DNA from: Rhodospirillales bacterium
Lineage (GTDB): Bacteria > Pseudomonadota > Alphaproteobacteria > Rhodospirillales > Defluviicoccaceae
Direction: 5' to 3'
Assembly: GCA_016712595.1 (NCBI GenBank)
Contig: JADJQT010000001.1
Location: forward strand, 2,415,501-2,479,500
Length of the DNA: 64,000 bases
The translations under genes were made by a program, and so were the position numbers. This document shows, piece after piece, positions 29,982 to 38,608 of the stretch. The notes beneath the pieces were generated by a model. It did not search any database, had not been told where the DNA came from, and saw only the letters and a list, made by a program, of their open reading frames with translations. The number at the start of each line of letters is the position of its first letter. Within the stretch, counting starts at the first letter, position 1.

Positions 29982-31268
29982 TCAGGCGAGCTGGCGCAGA
30001 CCCTGAACGAAGGAAGACAAGCTGCCGGTGCGCATCGGCACGAAGGCGGTGGCGCGCTGGCGGCAGACGCGCTTGGCGCGCAGGCAGGCCTCGTGGCTGA
30101 CGCAGTCGACCGGGCAGAACACCGCGTCACCCTGGCCAAGCAGCGCGTCGAGGCGGGCGCTCTGTTCCTCGAGGCCGCCGTCGTGGTGCAGGAAGGTGCC
30201 TCCGAAGCGCTCGACCAGGGCGCGCAGGTGAGGGATGAGGCAGCCACGACCACCGACGTAGACGATCCGGCGGCCGCCGAGGTCGATCCGCGCGTCGTCC
30301 CCCCCCTCGCCTTCACCCTCGCTCCCGTCGCTGGCCGCACCGCCACCCACGACGAGCGGGGCAATCTGCTGGCGCAGCAGGCGTTCCATCGCCTCGCATT
30401 CGGCGCTGGCGGCGCGGAACATCTGATCGATGCCCGCCAGGCGCTGATCGTAACGGGCGGTATCGGCGGTCAATGCCGCGATGCTGGCCCGCTGCGCGGA
30501 GATGATGCCCTCGGAGTCGTGCAGCTCGCTGCGTGCCGCGTCCAGTTCCGCGCGCAAGGCGCGCGCCGACTCGCCGGACTCGTGCGCGGCAAGCTGGGCT
30601 TCGAGTCCGTGTACCCGCGCCTCCAGCGATCCCACCGCCGCGACACGCGCGGCGAGTTCGCGCAGCTCGGCGGCATGCTGATCGACCAGCCGCCGCGCAT
30701 CGCGCTCCTGTTCGGCGCAGCGACGCTTGGCCGCCGCCAACTGCTCGATCAGTGCGTCGCGCTCGCTCTCCAATGCCACGAGGCGGCGGATATCGGCGCG
30801 ATTGGCGGCACCGACGAGGTGCGAGAGCATGTGCACCTGGCCGAAGGCACGCATCGATAGATCCTCGCTGGTCGCGGGATGGGTGAGTACCGCCCAATAA
30901 GGTCCGGGAACGTCACTATCCTGCAGGCTCGCCTCCCAAAGCGCCGCCACGTCGTCGCTGGCGCTCAGCGCGGCGAAACGGCGGAGTGAGGCGGCGTAGC
31001 GCCGTTCGAGCACTTTATGCATCTGCTTCGCCACCGGCCCTGGCTGGCCGGCCCAGACGACAAAGCTGCCATGGATCTGAAAGTCGCGGGCGGCTTTCAG
31101 CGGCTCGATGGCCAGCCGGCGCTCGATCCGGTGCAGGTCGCCCAGGGTCAGACACGTGCCGATCACCGAGCACAGCAGCCGCGGATCGATTTCCCACAAC
31201 TTGCGCCGACGACCGTCCGGAGCGGCGGCGACGGTCGCGATGCCGGCGTCCTCGCTAGACCCACACAT
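29982..31268 (-). CDS. DUF2325 domain protein with a long coiled coil
   Basis: A 428-residue protein in three parts: an N-terminal helical domain (RRKLWEIDPRLLCSVIGTCL to about residue 165), a heptad-rich coiled coil (about 165-310), and a C-terminal DUF2325 domain (GRRIVYVGGRGCLIPHLRAL to the end), including the CPVDCVSHEACLRAKRVC cluster of four Cys. Its function is unknown; the coiled coil suggests self-association. The reading frame contains a run of eight G (30299-30306). A deleted copy of part of this gene lies at 28730-28860. The gene is preceded by a candidate palindromic operator. Confidence 0.75.
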   Translation of the reverse strand: MCGSSEDAGIATVAAAPDGRRRKLWEIDPRLLCSVIGTCLTLGDLHRIERRLAIEPLKAARDFQIHGSFVVWAGQPGPVAKQMHKVLERRYAASLRRFAALSASDDVAALWEASLQDSDVPGPYWAVLTHPATSEDLSMRAFGQVHMLSHLVGAANRADIRRLVALESERDALIEQLAAAKRRCAEQERDARRLVDQHAAELRELAARVAAVGSLEARVHGLEAQLAAHESGESARALRAELDAARSELHDSEGIISAQRASIAALTADTARYDQRLAGIDQMFRAASAECEAMERLLRQQIAPLVVGGGAASDGSEGEGEGGDDARIDLGGRRIVYVGGRGCLIPHLRALVERFGGTFLHHDGGLEEQSARLDALLGQGDAVFCPVDCVSHEACLRAKRVCRQRATAFVPMRTGSLSSFVQGLRQLA

Positions 31269-31590
31269 CGCCTTTCTCCCTTCACATTATCGAAACCATC
31301 ACCCTGCCCGATCGTGGCCGGTCGATTTGGCTGGGACCGCCAATCGCCACTGGCGATCATCACCGGCAACATGGCGAACTGGCATTTCATTCCCTCACTA
31401 TATGCGAATTATTCTTAATTGCAATAAACGGGTGACACGGTCCGCAAGAGGCAGCTCGGATGGCTTTGGCGATGCCCACGTTTCGTTTGCACAGCGAAGA
31501 GTGAGACGCTTATCATAAGCATCGTCGCGCCCGGCCCGGCGAGGCTGGTGCTGTGTCTGCGGGCGGATCACGCGTGATGGAGGGCTCTCG
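31269..31590. other. Divergent promoter region between DUF2325 and the Tat-signal gene
   Basis: About 320 bases without a credible gene, separating two divergent genes. The AT-rich centre (31400-31430) holds an imperfect palindrome that could serve either gene. The rest is GC-normal sequence with only short frames that shadow each other. Confidence 0.45.
31403..31423. promoter_or_regulatory. Imperfect palindrome, possible Fur-like operator
   Basis: A 21-base dyad, TGCGAATTAT-T-CTTAATTGCA, with 6 of 10 symmetric positions paired. It resembles alphaproteobacterial Fur-type boxes in its TGC...GCA ends and AT-rich core, but the match is loose. Confidence 0.25.
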
Positions 31591-31875
31591 ATGCTGTCGC
31601 GACGCCGTTTTCTCTCGACGACCGCGCTCACGCCGCTGGGCATCCTTGCCGGCATTTCGACGTCGAAGGCGTTCGTCGTCGAACAGCCGGCCGCGAGCCT
31701 CACCGCCGAATACAAGGCGGCTCGCCTCGCCTGCACCGCCGGTCCCGCGCACGCCGCGGCGCTGGCCGACCTGCGTGCCTCGCTCGCTGCCACCAACCTC
31801 ACCGACGAGCAGCGGCAAGCGTTTCTTGCCCAGGCAGTCTGCCCGATCTGCGGCTGCCCCCTCGCCGCCTCCTGA
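31591..31875 (+). CDS. Small Tat-exported protein with a C-terminal CPxCxCP motif
   Basis: This 94-residue protein starts with a twin-arginine signal (MLSRRRFLSTTALTPLGILAG, cleavage near SKA). The mature part is Ala-rich, mostly helical, and ends in AVCPICGCPLAAS, three Cys in a compact CPICGCP pattern. Tat export plus clustered Cys suggests that it binds a metal or cofactor, or forms a disulfide, in the periplasm. I do not recognise a named family. It is divergent from the DUF2325 gene. Confidence 0.65.
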   Translation: MLSRRRFLSTTALTPLGILAGISTSKAFVVEQPAASLTAEYKAARLACTAGPAHAAALADLRASLAATNLTDEQRQAFLAQAVCPICGCPLAAS

Positions 31876-32007
31876 TCATCGTCATCGGCGCGACCGCGCG
31901 CCTTGGGAGCGGGTCCAGCCGGATGGAAACGGTTGCCGACGTGCCGGCCGCGTCGCCTTTGGCGTTCGCGCCGCTAATCCCCCCTCCCGGGAGTTAGGCG
32001 CCGCGGA

Positions 32008-32754
32008 TCAGGCGGCGACGTCATCCGCTGCTTTTTCGCCGGGCGTCGCGCTCTCCTCCTCCCGCGCCGCCGGAACCGGCAGCACTGGTGGGGTGACGAT
32101 GCCGCCGGAGACGACCATCTTCAGCGCGTCCTCGACCGACATCGCCAGCGGCACGACCTCGGCGCGCGGCACGAACAAAAGGAATCCCGAGGTCGGGTTC
32201 GGCGTCGTCGGCACGAAGACATTGATCACCTGGCTCTGGGTGACCGCCTGCACCTCGCCCTCGGTCACGCCGGTCAGAAAACCGATCGTCCAGATGCCGT
32301 AGCGCGGATACTGGATCAGCACTGCCTGGCGAAACGCGCTCGACTTCTTTGCCAGGACCGTCTCGACGATCTGTTTGATCGCTCCGTAGACGCTGCGAAT
32401 CACCGGCATGCGGGCGAGCAGCGTATCGAAAAAGCGCGTGAGCGCCCGGCCGAAATAGCCTGCGGTCGACGCGCCGATCAAGGTCAGCGCGACGATGACG
32501 ATGAGCAGGCCAAGCCCCGGCACGGCGAACGGCAGGTAGCTTTCCGGATTGAACCGCGCCGGCAGCAGCGGGGTCACCCGCGCGTCGACAAAGCTGACGA
32601 ATAGCCAAGCGAGGTAAATGGTGATGGAGATCGGCGCGGTAACCAGGATGCCGGCGAAGAAGTACGCCCGCAGCCGTGCCATCAGTGCCAGTCGGATGGA
32701 TTTGCGCTCGCCGGAAGGCGCTAGCTCACCGGGATCGGTCGGCACTGCCGTCAT
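32008..32754 (-). CDS. DUF502 family inner-membrane protein
   Basis: A 248-residue protein from the ATG at 32754. It has two N-terminal transmembrane helices (AYFFAGILVTAPISITIYLAW, and SYLPFAVPGLGLLIVIVAL) followed by the DUF502 core (MPVIRSVYGAIKQIVETVL, VLIQYPRYGIWTIGFLTG, VINVFVPTTPNPTSGFLLFV) and an acidic tail. DUF502 proteins are widespread and of unknown function; plant relatives (COV/LCV) affect vascular patterning. It follows the alpha/beta hydrolase gene on the same strand, 43 bases away. Confidence 0.85.
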   Translation of the reverse strand: MTAVPTDPGELAPSGERKSIRLALMARLRAYFFAGILVTAPISITIYLAWLFVSFVDARVTPLLPARFNPESYLPFAVPGLGLLIVIVALTLIGASTAGYFGRALTRFFDTLLARMPVIRSVYGAIKQIVETVLAKKSSAFRQAVLIQYPRYGIWTIGFLTGVTEGEVQAVTQSQVINVFVPTTPNPTSGFLLFVPRAEVVPLAMSVEDALKMVVSGGIVTPPVLPVPAAREEESATPGEKAADDVAA

Positions 32755-32797
32755 GCCCTGCACCGGGTGGCAACTGTGCGGATCAGGCGGTGGTGCG

Positions 32798-33694
32798 TCA
32801 TGCCGAGAAGAACGCCACGAGTTCGGCCAAAGTTTCCTGCGGCTTTTCCTCGGCGAGAAAATGGCCGCAATCGAAGGAGCGCCCGCGAACGTCGGAGGCC
32901 CGCTTGCGCCAGGCGGCGATGACGTCGTAGCGGCGCCCGACGAAGCCTCTGTCGCCCCATAGCACCAGCAGCGGACAGGCGATCTTGCGGTCGAGATCGT
33001 CTTCGTCGTCGACAAGATCGATGCTGGCGGCTGCCCGGTAATCCTCGCACGACGCATGAACCGCCGCCGGATCGCTGAAGCAGCGGATGTATTCGGCGAG
33101 CGCCTCATGATCGAAGGCGCTCACGTTGCCCGCCCATTGCCGCAGCTTTGCCTGCAGGTAATAGGCTGGATCATGGCCGATCAGCGTTTCCGGCAGACCG
33201 CTGCCCTGAATTAAGAAGAACCAGTGATAGTACGCGGTCGCCATCTCCTTGTCGGCCGTGGCAAACACCTCGTATGTTGGCACGATGTCGAGCACGGCAA
33301 GGCGGATGACCGCCTGGGGATGATCGAGCGCCATGCGGTGCGCGACGCGGGCCCCGCGGTCGTGGCCGGCGACGAAAAAGCGCGAAAAGCCAAGCGCCGC
33401 CATGACGTCAATTTGGTCCTGGGCCATGCTCCGCTTCGAATACGCGCGATGGGAAGAGTCCGAGGCGGGCTTGCCGCTGTCGCCGTATCCGCGCAGGTCG
33501 CTGGCGATGACGGTAAAGCGTTGCGCGAGATTCTCCGCGATCTTGTGCCACATGACGTGCGTTTGTGGATAGCCGTGCAGCAGCAGCAAAGGCGGACCCG
33601 AGCCGCCGGCCTCGACGTGGATGGTCGTCTCGCGGCTGGCGATGTCCTTGCCGTCGAATCCCTCGAACACCAAAACCCCTCCTGTGTCCGCCAC
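32798..33694 (-). CDS. Alpha/beta hydrolase, fluoroacetate (haloacetate) dehalogenase type
   Basis: At 298 residues it has the residue set of fluoroacetate dehalogenases. The nucleophile is Asp112 in AGHDRGARVAHR; the carboxylate-binding pair Arg113/Arg116 is in the same motif. The halide-binding His157-Trp158 is in YYHWFFL, and the catalytic His in DCGHFLAEE. The oxyanion motif HGYPQTHVMWH is also present. Defluorination or dechlorination of haloacetates is therefore likely, although some relatives act as epoxide hydrolases. The start is the ATG at 33694, with the divergent NUDIX gene 107 bases away. Confidence 0.82.
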   Translation of the reverse strand: MADTGGVLVFEGFDGKDIASRETTIHVEAGGSGPPLLLLHGYPQTHVMWHKIAENLAQRFTVIASDLRGYGDSGKPASDSSHRAYSKRSMAQDQIDVMAALGFSRFFVAGHDRGARVAHRMALDHPQAVIRLAVLDIVPTYEVFATADKEMATAYYHWFFLIQGSGLPETLIGHDPAYYLQAKLRQWAGNVSAFDHEALAEYIRCFSDPAAVHASCEDYRAAASIDLVDDEDDLDRKIACPLLVLWGDRGFVGRRYDVIAAWRKRASDVRGRSFDCGHFLAEEKPQETLAELVAFFSA

Positions 33695-33801
33695 GGCCCT
33701 GCTTTGCGGTGGGCACGCACCGGTCGCTGGCCGCTTCCGCCGCGCGCAACCGTCTTATATATCATCGCGCGATCGAGGCACTGCAACCACGGAGAGATTT
33801 G

Positions 33802-34251
33802 ATGGCGCGCGACTATCCCCCGCGACCGCTGGTCGGCATCGGCGCCGTCGTCTTCCGTGGCGAGCAGGTGCTGCTCATCCGCCGCGCCAAGCCGCCGCGT
33901 CAAGGTGAATGGAGCCTGCCGGGCGGACTGCAGAAGCTGGGCGAGACCGTCTTCGCCGGCGCTTGTCGTGAGGTGATGGAGGAGACGGGCATCGTCATCC
34001 GCCCGGTCGGCATCGTCGACGTCGTCGATCTCATCGAACGCGACGAGGCCACCGGAGCCATCCGCTATCATTACACCCTCATCGACGTCGCTGCCCTGTG
34101 GCAGGCGGGCGAAGCAGTCGCCGCCTCCGACGCTGCCGATGCCGCCTGGGTCGGCGCCGACGACCTTGAAGCCCGCGTCGCCTGGTCCGAGACGGTGCGA
34201 ATCATCGACGAAGCACGGCTGTTATGCGCAACCGGCGCAGGGGCGGGCTGA
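33802..34251 (+). CDS. NUDIX hydrolase
   Basis: A 149-residue protein from the ATG at 33802 (GGAGAG nine bases upstream). The NUDIX box is GGLQKLGETVFAGACREVMEETG, with the REVMEE metal-binding core. The PPRPLVGIGAVVFRGEQVLLI start resembles ADP-ribose or NADH pyrophosphatase-like members, but the substrate cannot be told from the sequence. It is divergent from the dehalogenase-like gene. Downstream, 170 bases away, the TSUP cluster begins. Confidence 0.85.
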   Translation: MARDYPPRPLVGIGAVVFRGEQVLLIRRAKPPRQGEWSLPGGLQKLGETVFAGACREVMEETGIVIRPVGIVDVVDLIERDEATGAIRYHYTLIDVAALWQAGEAVAASDAADAAWVGADDLEARVAWSETVRIIDEARLLCATGAGAG

Positions 34252-34421
34252 GCTGCATCCGTATCTGCGGCGCCGCTTTGGCGATTGGCTTTGAACCCGT
34301 GGATTCCCGCCGGTATTGTGCAGCTTGATCCTCATCCGCCGTCGCCGGCCGGATGGAGGGACTCGCCGGGGTGGCAGGACGGGCCGTTACCGCAGCCGTC
34401 CAAGCGCAGGAAACACCAAGA

Positions 34422-35342
34422 GTGGACATTTACCTGCCGATCGCCGAGATGACCGTCAACGCTTTCGTCATCCTCGGTCTCGGCGGGCTCGTCGGCTTTT
34501 TGTCGGGGCTGTTCGGTATCGGCGGCGGATTCCTGACGACGCCGCTGCTGATGTTCATCGGCATCCCCGCCCCGGTCGCGGTCGCCACCGGCGCCAACCA
34601 GATCGTCGCCCCCTCGGTCTCAGCGGTTCTCGCCCACTGGCAGCGCGGCAATGTCGACGTCAAGATGGGGCTCGCGCTGCTGGTCGGCGGCATCGCCGGT
34701 TCGATCCTCGGTGTCGGCGTGTTCACCATCCTGCACAGTCTTTCCCAGATCGATCTCGTCATCCGCCTGTCGTACGTGATCTTTCTCGGCGCCATCGGGA
34801 TCTTGATGCTGATGGAGAGCGTGCGGGCGATGGCGCGGCGTCGGAGCGCGCGACCGGTTCGAGCCCGATCACACCGGACGTGGCTCGACGCATTGCCGCT
34901 GAAGATGCGTTTCCGCCGGTCCCGACTCTACGTGAGCGCGCTGCTGCCGGTCGGCATCGGCATCATCGTCGGCATCCTCGCGGCGATCATGGGCGTCGGT
35001 GGCGGTTTCATCATGGTGCCGGCGATGATCTATCTGCTTGGCATGCCGTCCTCGGTCGTGGTCGGCACATCGCTGTTTCAGATCATCTTCGTGACCGCCA
35101 GCGTGACGATCATGCAGGCGGTGAGCACCGAGACCGTCGACGTCGTTCTCGCCCTGCTGCTGATCGCCGGCGGCGTGATCGGCGCACAATTCGGCGTCCG
35201 CGTCGGCAGCCGCCTGCGCGGCGATCAGATGCGCGTGCTGCTGGCGTTGCTGGTGCTGTGCGTCGCGGGCAAGCTCGCCTATGATCTCGTCGTTCCACCC
35301 GCCGATCTTTATACGGTGAGCAAGGTTTCGGAAGCCGAATGA
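34422..35342 (+). CDS. TSUP (TauE/SafE)-family anion exporter
   Basis: A polytopic inner-membrane protein of about 306 residues with two homologous halves: FLSGLFGIGGGFLTTPLLM in the first and ILAAIMGVGGGFIMVPAMI in the second. TSUP proteins move sulfite, sulfoacetate or related organosulfur anions. Family members start near IYLPIAEM, so GTG at 34422 is preferred; an ATG 69 bases upstream is possible. The stop overlaps the next gene by four bases (ATGA), indicating an operon with the TIGR02186 gene. Confidence 0.88.
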   Translation: MDIYLPIAEMTVNAFVILGLGGLVGFLSGLFGIGGGFLTTPLLMFIGIPAPVAVATGANQIVAPSVSAVLAHWQRGNVDVKMGLALLVGGIAGSILGVGVFTILHSLSQIDLVIRLSYVIFLGAIGILMLMESVRAMARRRSARPVRARSHRTWLDALPLKMRFRRSRLYVSALLPVGIGIIVGILAAIMGVGGGFIMVPAMIYLLGMPSSVVVGTSLFQIIFVTASVTIMQAVSTETVDVVLALLLIAGGVIGAQFGVRVGSRLRGDQMRVLLALLVLCVAGKLAYDLVVPPADLYTVSKVSEAE

Positions 35343-36127
35343 CGCGGGCGCGCTCTTGGATCGCGATTGCGGCGACGCTGTTGCTTTCGGCGATTCCCGC
35401 GCCTTCGCCGCCGGCACGAGCCGATCTGGTGGCGGCACTGTCGAATCACCTCGTGGCGGTGACCGCCGGCTTCAGCGGCAGCGACGTGCTGCTGTTCGGC
35501 GCGATCGATAGTGCCGGCGATGAGTCCAGCGCCGCTTCGAGCGGCCCCAGCGACATTGTCGTCGTCGTTCGCGGACCAGACGGTCTCGCCTCGGTCCACC
35601 GCAAGGGCCGATCCCTGGGTATCTGGGTCAATGAAGCGGGCATGAGCTTTTCGGGTGTGCCCGGATTCTGGGCGATGGCGACAACCAGGCCGATCGCCGA
35701 GATCCTTCCGGATACGGTCGCCGACTTCCACCAATTGGGCCTCGAGCGGCTCGTCTTTACGCCGCTCGAGAACACCAGCGTGCGGCGGGCTCGCGAGTTC
35801 CATGATGCGCTCGTCCGCACCCGGATGGATGAGGGCCTGTTCGCCGCCATGCCCGGCGAGATCCATTTCCTCGGCAACCGCCTCTTCCGCACCGATTTGT
35901 GGATTCCGGCGAATGCGCCGATCGGCACCTACACAGTCAGCGTGTTCCTCGTCCGCGACCATGACGTGGTTAGCGCCGAGACCACGCCACTCGTCGTCGG
36001 CAAGGTCGGGCTCGAAGCGCGGATCTACGCCTTTGCCCATCACCAGTCGTTCTTATACGGCATGGTTGCAGTCATCATCGCGGCGATGGCAGGATGGCTC
36101 GGAAACCTCGCCTTCCGAAAAGGCTGA
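35339..36127 (+). CDS. TIGR02186 family membrane-anchored protein
   Basis: A 262-residue protein with an N-terminal signal (ending PPARA), a periplasmic beta-rich domain (about 28-225) and one C-terminal transmembrane helix (FLYGMVAVIIAAMAGWLGNLAF). This family is characteristic of alphaproteobacteria and usually sits beside a TSUP permease, as here, where the two genes overlap by four bases. A role as a periplasmic partner of the permease is a reasonable inference but has not been shown. UspA follows three bases after the stop. Confidence 0.85.
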   Translation: MTRARSWIAIAATLLLSAIPAPSPPARADLVAALSNHLVAVTAGFSGSDVLLFGAIDSAGDESSAASSGPSDIVVVVRGPDGLASVHRKGRSLGIWVNEAGMSFSGVPGFWAMATTRPIAEILPDTVADFHQLGLERLVFTPLENTSVRRAREFHDALVRTRMDEGLFAAMPGEIHFLGNRLFRTDLWIPANAPIGTYTVSVFLVRDHDVVSAETTPLVVGKVGLEARIYAFAHHQSFLYGMVAVIIAAMAGWLGNLAFRKG

Positions 36128-36130
36128 CCG

Positions 36131-36649
36131 GTGAGCAGCGACGACAACGACTTGGACTTTGGCGAGCAGGGCCGTTCGGCGACATACCCGAAGTCCGGCC
36201 GGACGTTCCTTTGTGTCGTCGACGAATCGGAGGAACTGCACCACGCCCTGCGCTACGCCTGCCGCCGGGCAAAGCACACCGCCGGGCGGGTTGCGCTTCT
36301 CTACGTCATCGAGCCTGTGGAATATCAACATTGGATGTCGGTCGGTCACCTGATGGCGGAAGAGCGCCGTGAACAGGCCGAAGAGATGCTGCAGGTGGTC
36401 TCATCCGTGGTTCAGAAGCTTTCCGGACGAACGCCGGTCGTCTTCATCCGCGACGGCGAACTCACCGGCGAGTTGATGAGCCTGTTGGAGAGCGAGCCGG
36501 ATCTTTCGGTTCTCGTGCTGGGTGCGGCGCCGCGCTCGGAGGCCGGGCGCATCATTACCCACGTGATCAAGCGCGTCGGCCGCCTGCCAATCCCGGTGAC
36601 CATCGTTCCCGGCGGGCTGTCGGACGAACAGATCGACGCGATCAGTTGA
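36131..36649 (+). CDS. Universal stress protein (UspA family)
   Basis: A 172-residue single-domain Usp protein with an acidic N-terminal extension. The fold's first strand TFLCVVDESEELHHALRYA and the C-terminal LSVLVLGAAPRSEAGRIITH, resembling the nucleotide-binding G-X2-G-X9-G(S/T) region, are visible. The start is a GTG at 36131, three bases after the preceding stop, so it is probably the third gene of the TSUP operon. Usp proteins are induced by stress and starvation; no specific partner is evident. Confidence 0.82.
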   Translation: MSSDDNDLDFGEQGRSATYPKSGRTFLCVVDESEELHHALRYACRRAKHTAGRVALLYVIEPVEYQHWMSVGHLMAEERREQAEEMLQVVSSVVQKLSGRTPVVFIRDGELTGELMSLLESEPDLSVLVLGAAPRSEAGRIITHVIKRVGRLPIPVTIVPGGLSDEQIDAIS

Positions 36650-36662
36650 CGTTGCCGGTCCG

Positions 36663-37130
36663 ATGAGCGGCAAGCGCCTGCTGGTCGTAGCCCACGCCCC
36701 CTCGCCCAACACGCAAGAACTGCTGCGCTCCCTGATCGAGGGGGCCGGCGATCGTGAGATCGCCGACGTCGATGTCCGCCTCGTATCCCCGCTCGCGGCC
36801 GGGCCCGCCGACGTTCTCGCCGCCGCGGCGATCCTTTTGATGACGACCGAGAACTTCGGCTACATGAGCGGTGCGCTGAAAGACTTCTTCGATCGCATCT
36901 ACTACCCCTGTCTCGAAGCAACACAGGGTTTGCCCTACGCACTGGTGATTCGCGCCGGACATGATGGCACCGGTACCCGGCGCGCCGTCGAAGCGATCGT
37001 CGGCGGCCTGCGTTGGCGCGCGGTACAGCCGCCGCTGATCTGCCGCGGCGGGTTCGAGCCGATTTTTGCCGAGCAGTGCCGCGATCTTGGCGCGGCTATG
37101 GCTGCCGGTCTTGAGCTCGGCGCCTTCTGA
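36663..37130 (+). CDS. Flavodoxin-like NAD(P)H oxidoreductase
   Basis: A 155-residue flavodoxin-fold protein: LLVVAHAPSPNTQELL is the first strand and FMN-phosphate loop, and LLMTTENFGYMSGALKDFFDR is the second FMN-binding segment typical of NADPH-dependent FMN reductases and WrbA-like proteins. The substrate is unknown. It lies 13 bases after uspA and is the probable last gene of the TSUP-TIGR02186-UspA cluster. Confidence 0.78.
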   Translation: MSGKRLLVVAHAPSPNTQELLRSLIEGAGDREIADVDVRLVSPLAAGPADVLAAAAILLMTTENFGYMSGALKDFFDRIYYPCLEATQGLPYALVIRAGHDGTGTRRAVEAIVGGLRWRAVQPPLICRGGFEPIFAEQCRDLGAAMAAGLELGAF

Positions 37131-37301
37131 GCCGCTTCCCTCTCCTTCCGATCAAACAAAAAGAGCCTACGGCGTGACGGTCGGCACTGCGCGCACGCGC
37201 GCATCCCTCACAATTACAGCGCGTATGTTCGCATCCGTTACAAGCCACGTCGTCAATGGCGCTGTCGAGCGCGCCTGCCGGCACAGCGGAGAATCTCTGA
37301 G

Positions 37302-37610
37302 GTGGGCGGTACGGTCATCAACTTCCCGGTTCATCATCAGCGCCCGCTCGGGGCGGCGGATGATGAACCCACCATAGCCGAGCCCGTAGTTTCCTGCGCC
37401 ATGTGGCTTCACGACTTCATTATCACCGGCGTTGCCACCGGGCGTTTTGCCGGACCGCCCGAATCGCTCGCTGAAAAGTGGTCCGAGGTCATGCACGAAG
37501 CGTTCGGGCTCCTGGATCTGGCCGCCGTTGCCGAAGGTCAGTTCGAGCAGCTCTACGGATACGCTCCCCTGGCGTTCCTGCATCGCGTCCGCGCCTGCAC
37601 CGGCAGATAA
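37302..37610 (+). CDS. Hypothetical protein, 102 residues
   Basis: An open frame with a GTG start (37302) that encodes VINFPVHHQRPLGAADDEPT, a neutral-to-acidic helical middle (SLAEKWSEVMHEAFGLLDLAAVAEGQFEQLYG) and a short basic tail. No signal peptide, membrane segment or known motif is visible. Composition is protein-like and better than that of the antisense frame. No family recognised. It is isolated by 170 bases from the flavodoxin gene and is convergent with rpe. Confidence 0.45.
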   Translation: MGGTVINFPVHHQRPLGAADDEPTIAEPVVSCAMWLHDFIITGVATGRFAGPPESLAEKWSEVMHEAFGLLDLAAVAEGQFEQLYGYAPLAFLHRVRACTGR

Positions 37611-37625
37611 TGGGGTTCGTTCTCC

Positions 37626-38318
37626 TCAAGCCGGCGAATTCGCAAACGGACGTAGCACCCGGATATTCTCGGCATACGCAGCGTTACGGAACACGGCGGA
37701 GCCCGCGACTAGGATATTCGCTCCGGCTGCGACGATGTGCGGTGCCGTATCGGCGTTGACGCCGCCGTCGACTTCCAACGCGATCGGCCGATCGCCGATC
37801 ATGGCGCGCACCTTTCGGATCTTCTCCAGTTGCGTCTCAATGAACGTCTGGCCACCGAAACCGGGATTGACAGTCATGACCAGAATGAGGTCGAGGCGAT
37901 CGAGGACGTATTCAAGACACTCGGCGGAGGTCGCAGGATTGAGCGAGACGCCGGCCTTGCACCCGAGCGAACGGATCACCTGCAGGCTGCGGTCGAGATG
38001 TTTGTCCGCCTCTGCGTGAACGGTGATGATATCGGCTCCCGCCGCGGCGAAATCGGGCAGAAAGGGCTGCGCCGGATCAATCATCAGGTGCACGTCGAAA
38101 GGCTTTTGCGTGTGCGGGCGCAGCGCGCGGATCACCGGTGGGCCGAAGGTCAGGTTCGGCACGAAATGGCCATCCATGACGTCGATATGCACGAAGTCGC
38201 ACCCTGCGGTGTCGATTGCCCGCACCTCCTCCCCCAACCGGGAGAAATCGGCCGAGAGAATGGAGGGCGCGATCCACACCGCGCCGGAAGGCGCGATGGA
38301 CACCGTGGCGGAAGGCAT
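37626..38318 (-). CDS. rpe: Ribulose-phosphate 3-epimerase
   Basis: Interconverts ribulose-5-phosphate and xylulose-5-phosphate in the pentose phosphate and Calvin cycles. The 230-residue TIM-barrel protein begins [25 protein letters not shown]. The metal-binding [17 protein letters not shown], the [10 protein letters not shown] segment and the EVDGGVN phosphate site are all present. The frame is open 25 codons upstream, but that part is not conserved. tkt and prk lie close by on the same strand, separated by a divergent gene. Confidence 0.95.
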   Translation of the reverse strand: MPSATVSIAPSGAVWIAPSILSADFSRLGEEVRAIDTAGCDFVHIDVMDGHFVPNLTFGPPVIRALRPHTQKPFDVHLMIDPAQPFLPDFAAAGADIITVHAEADKHLDRSLQVIRSLGCKAGVSLNPATSAECLEYVLDRLDLILVMTVNPGFGGQTFIETQLEKIRKVRAMIGDRPIALEVDGGVNADTAPHIVAAGANILVAGSAVFRNAAYAENIRVLRPFANSPA

Positions 38319-38608
38319 CGACCCGTTCGCCTCGCCTCCGGGCGCCGCAGCGTTCGCTGACCGATGCCCAGCGTATTCCACACCGTCAATCACCTACGCG
38401 CATCCTTCTGCCTTGTTCGCCGCCGATCCCGGCCGCAGAATCCCCATAGTCATACCTATAATGCCGAACACCGCCGCGCCAGCGCGCGTGAAACCTGCGC
38501 GTTTTTGGCGATCCAGAAGTAGCGGGTTTCGCCAAGCCGGTTTATCAACCCTGCCAGGACGGGTGCGACGCCGACAGCACGATGTCTACCCTTTGCTCGA
38601 AGAGGACA
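38319..38608. other. Divergent intergenic region between rpe and the DUF2780 gene
   Basis: About 290 bases that must contain both promoters. I see no strong dyad or riboswitch-like structure. The first 75 bases continue the rpe frame but look like leader rather than protein. Confidence 0.4.
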
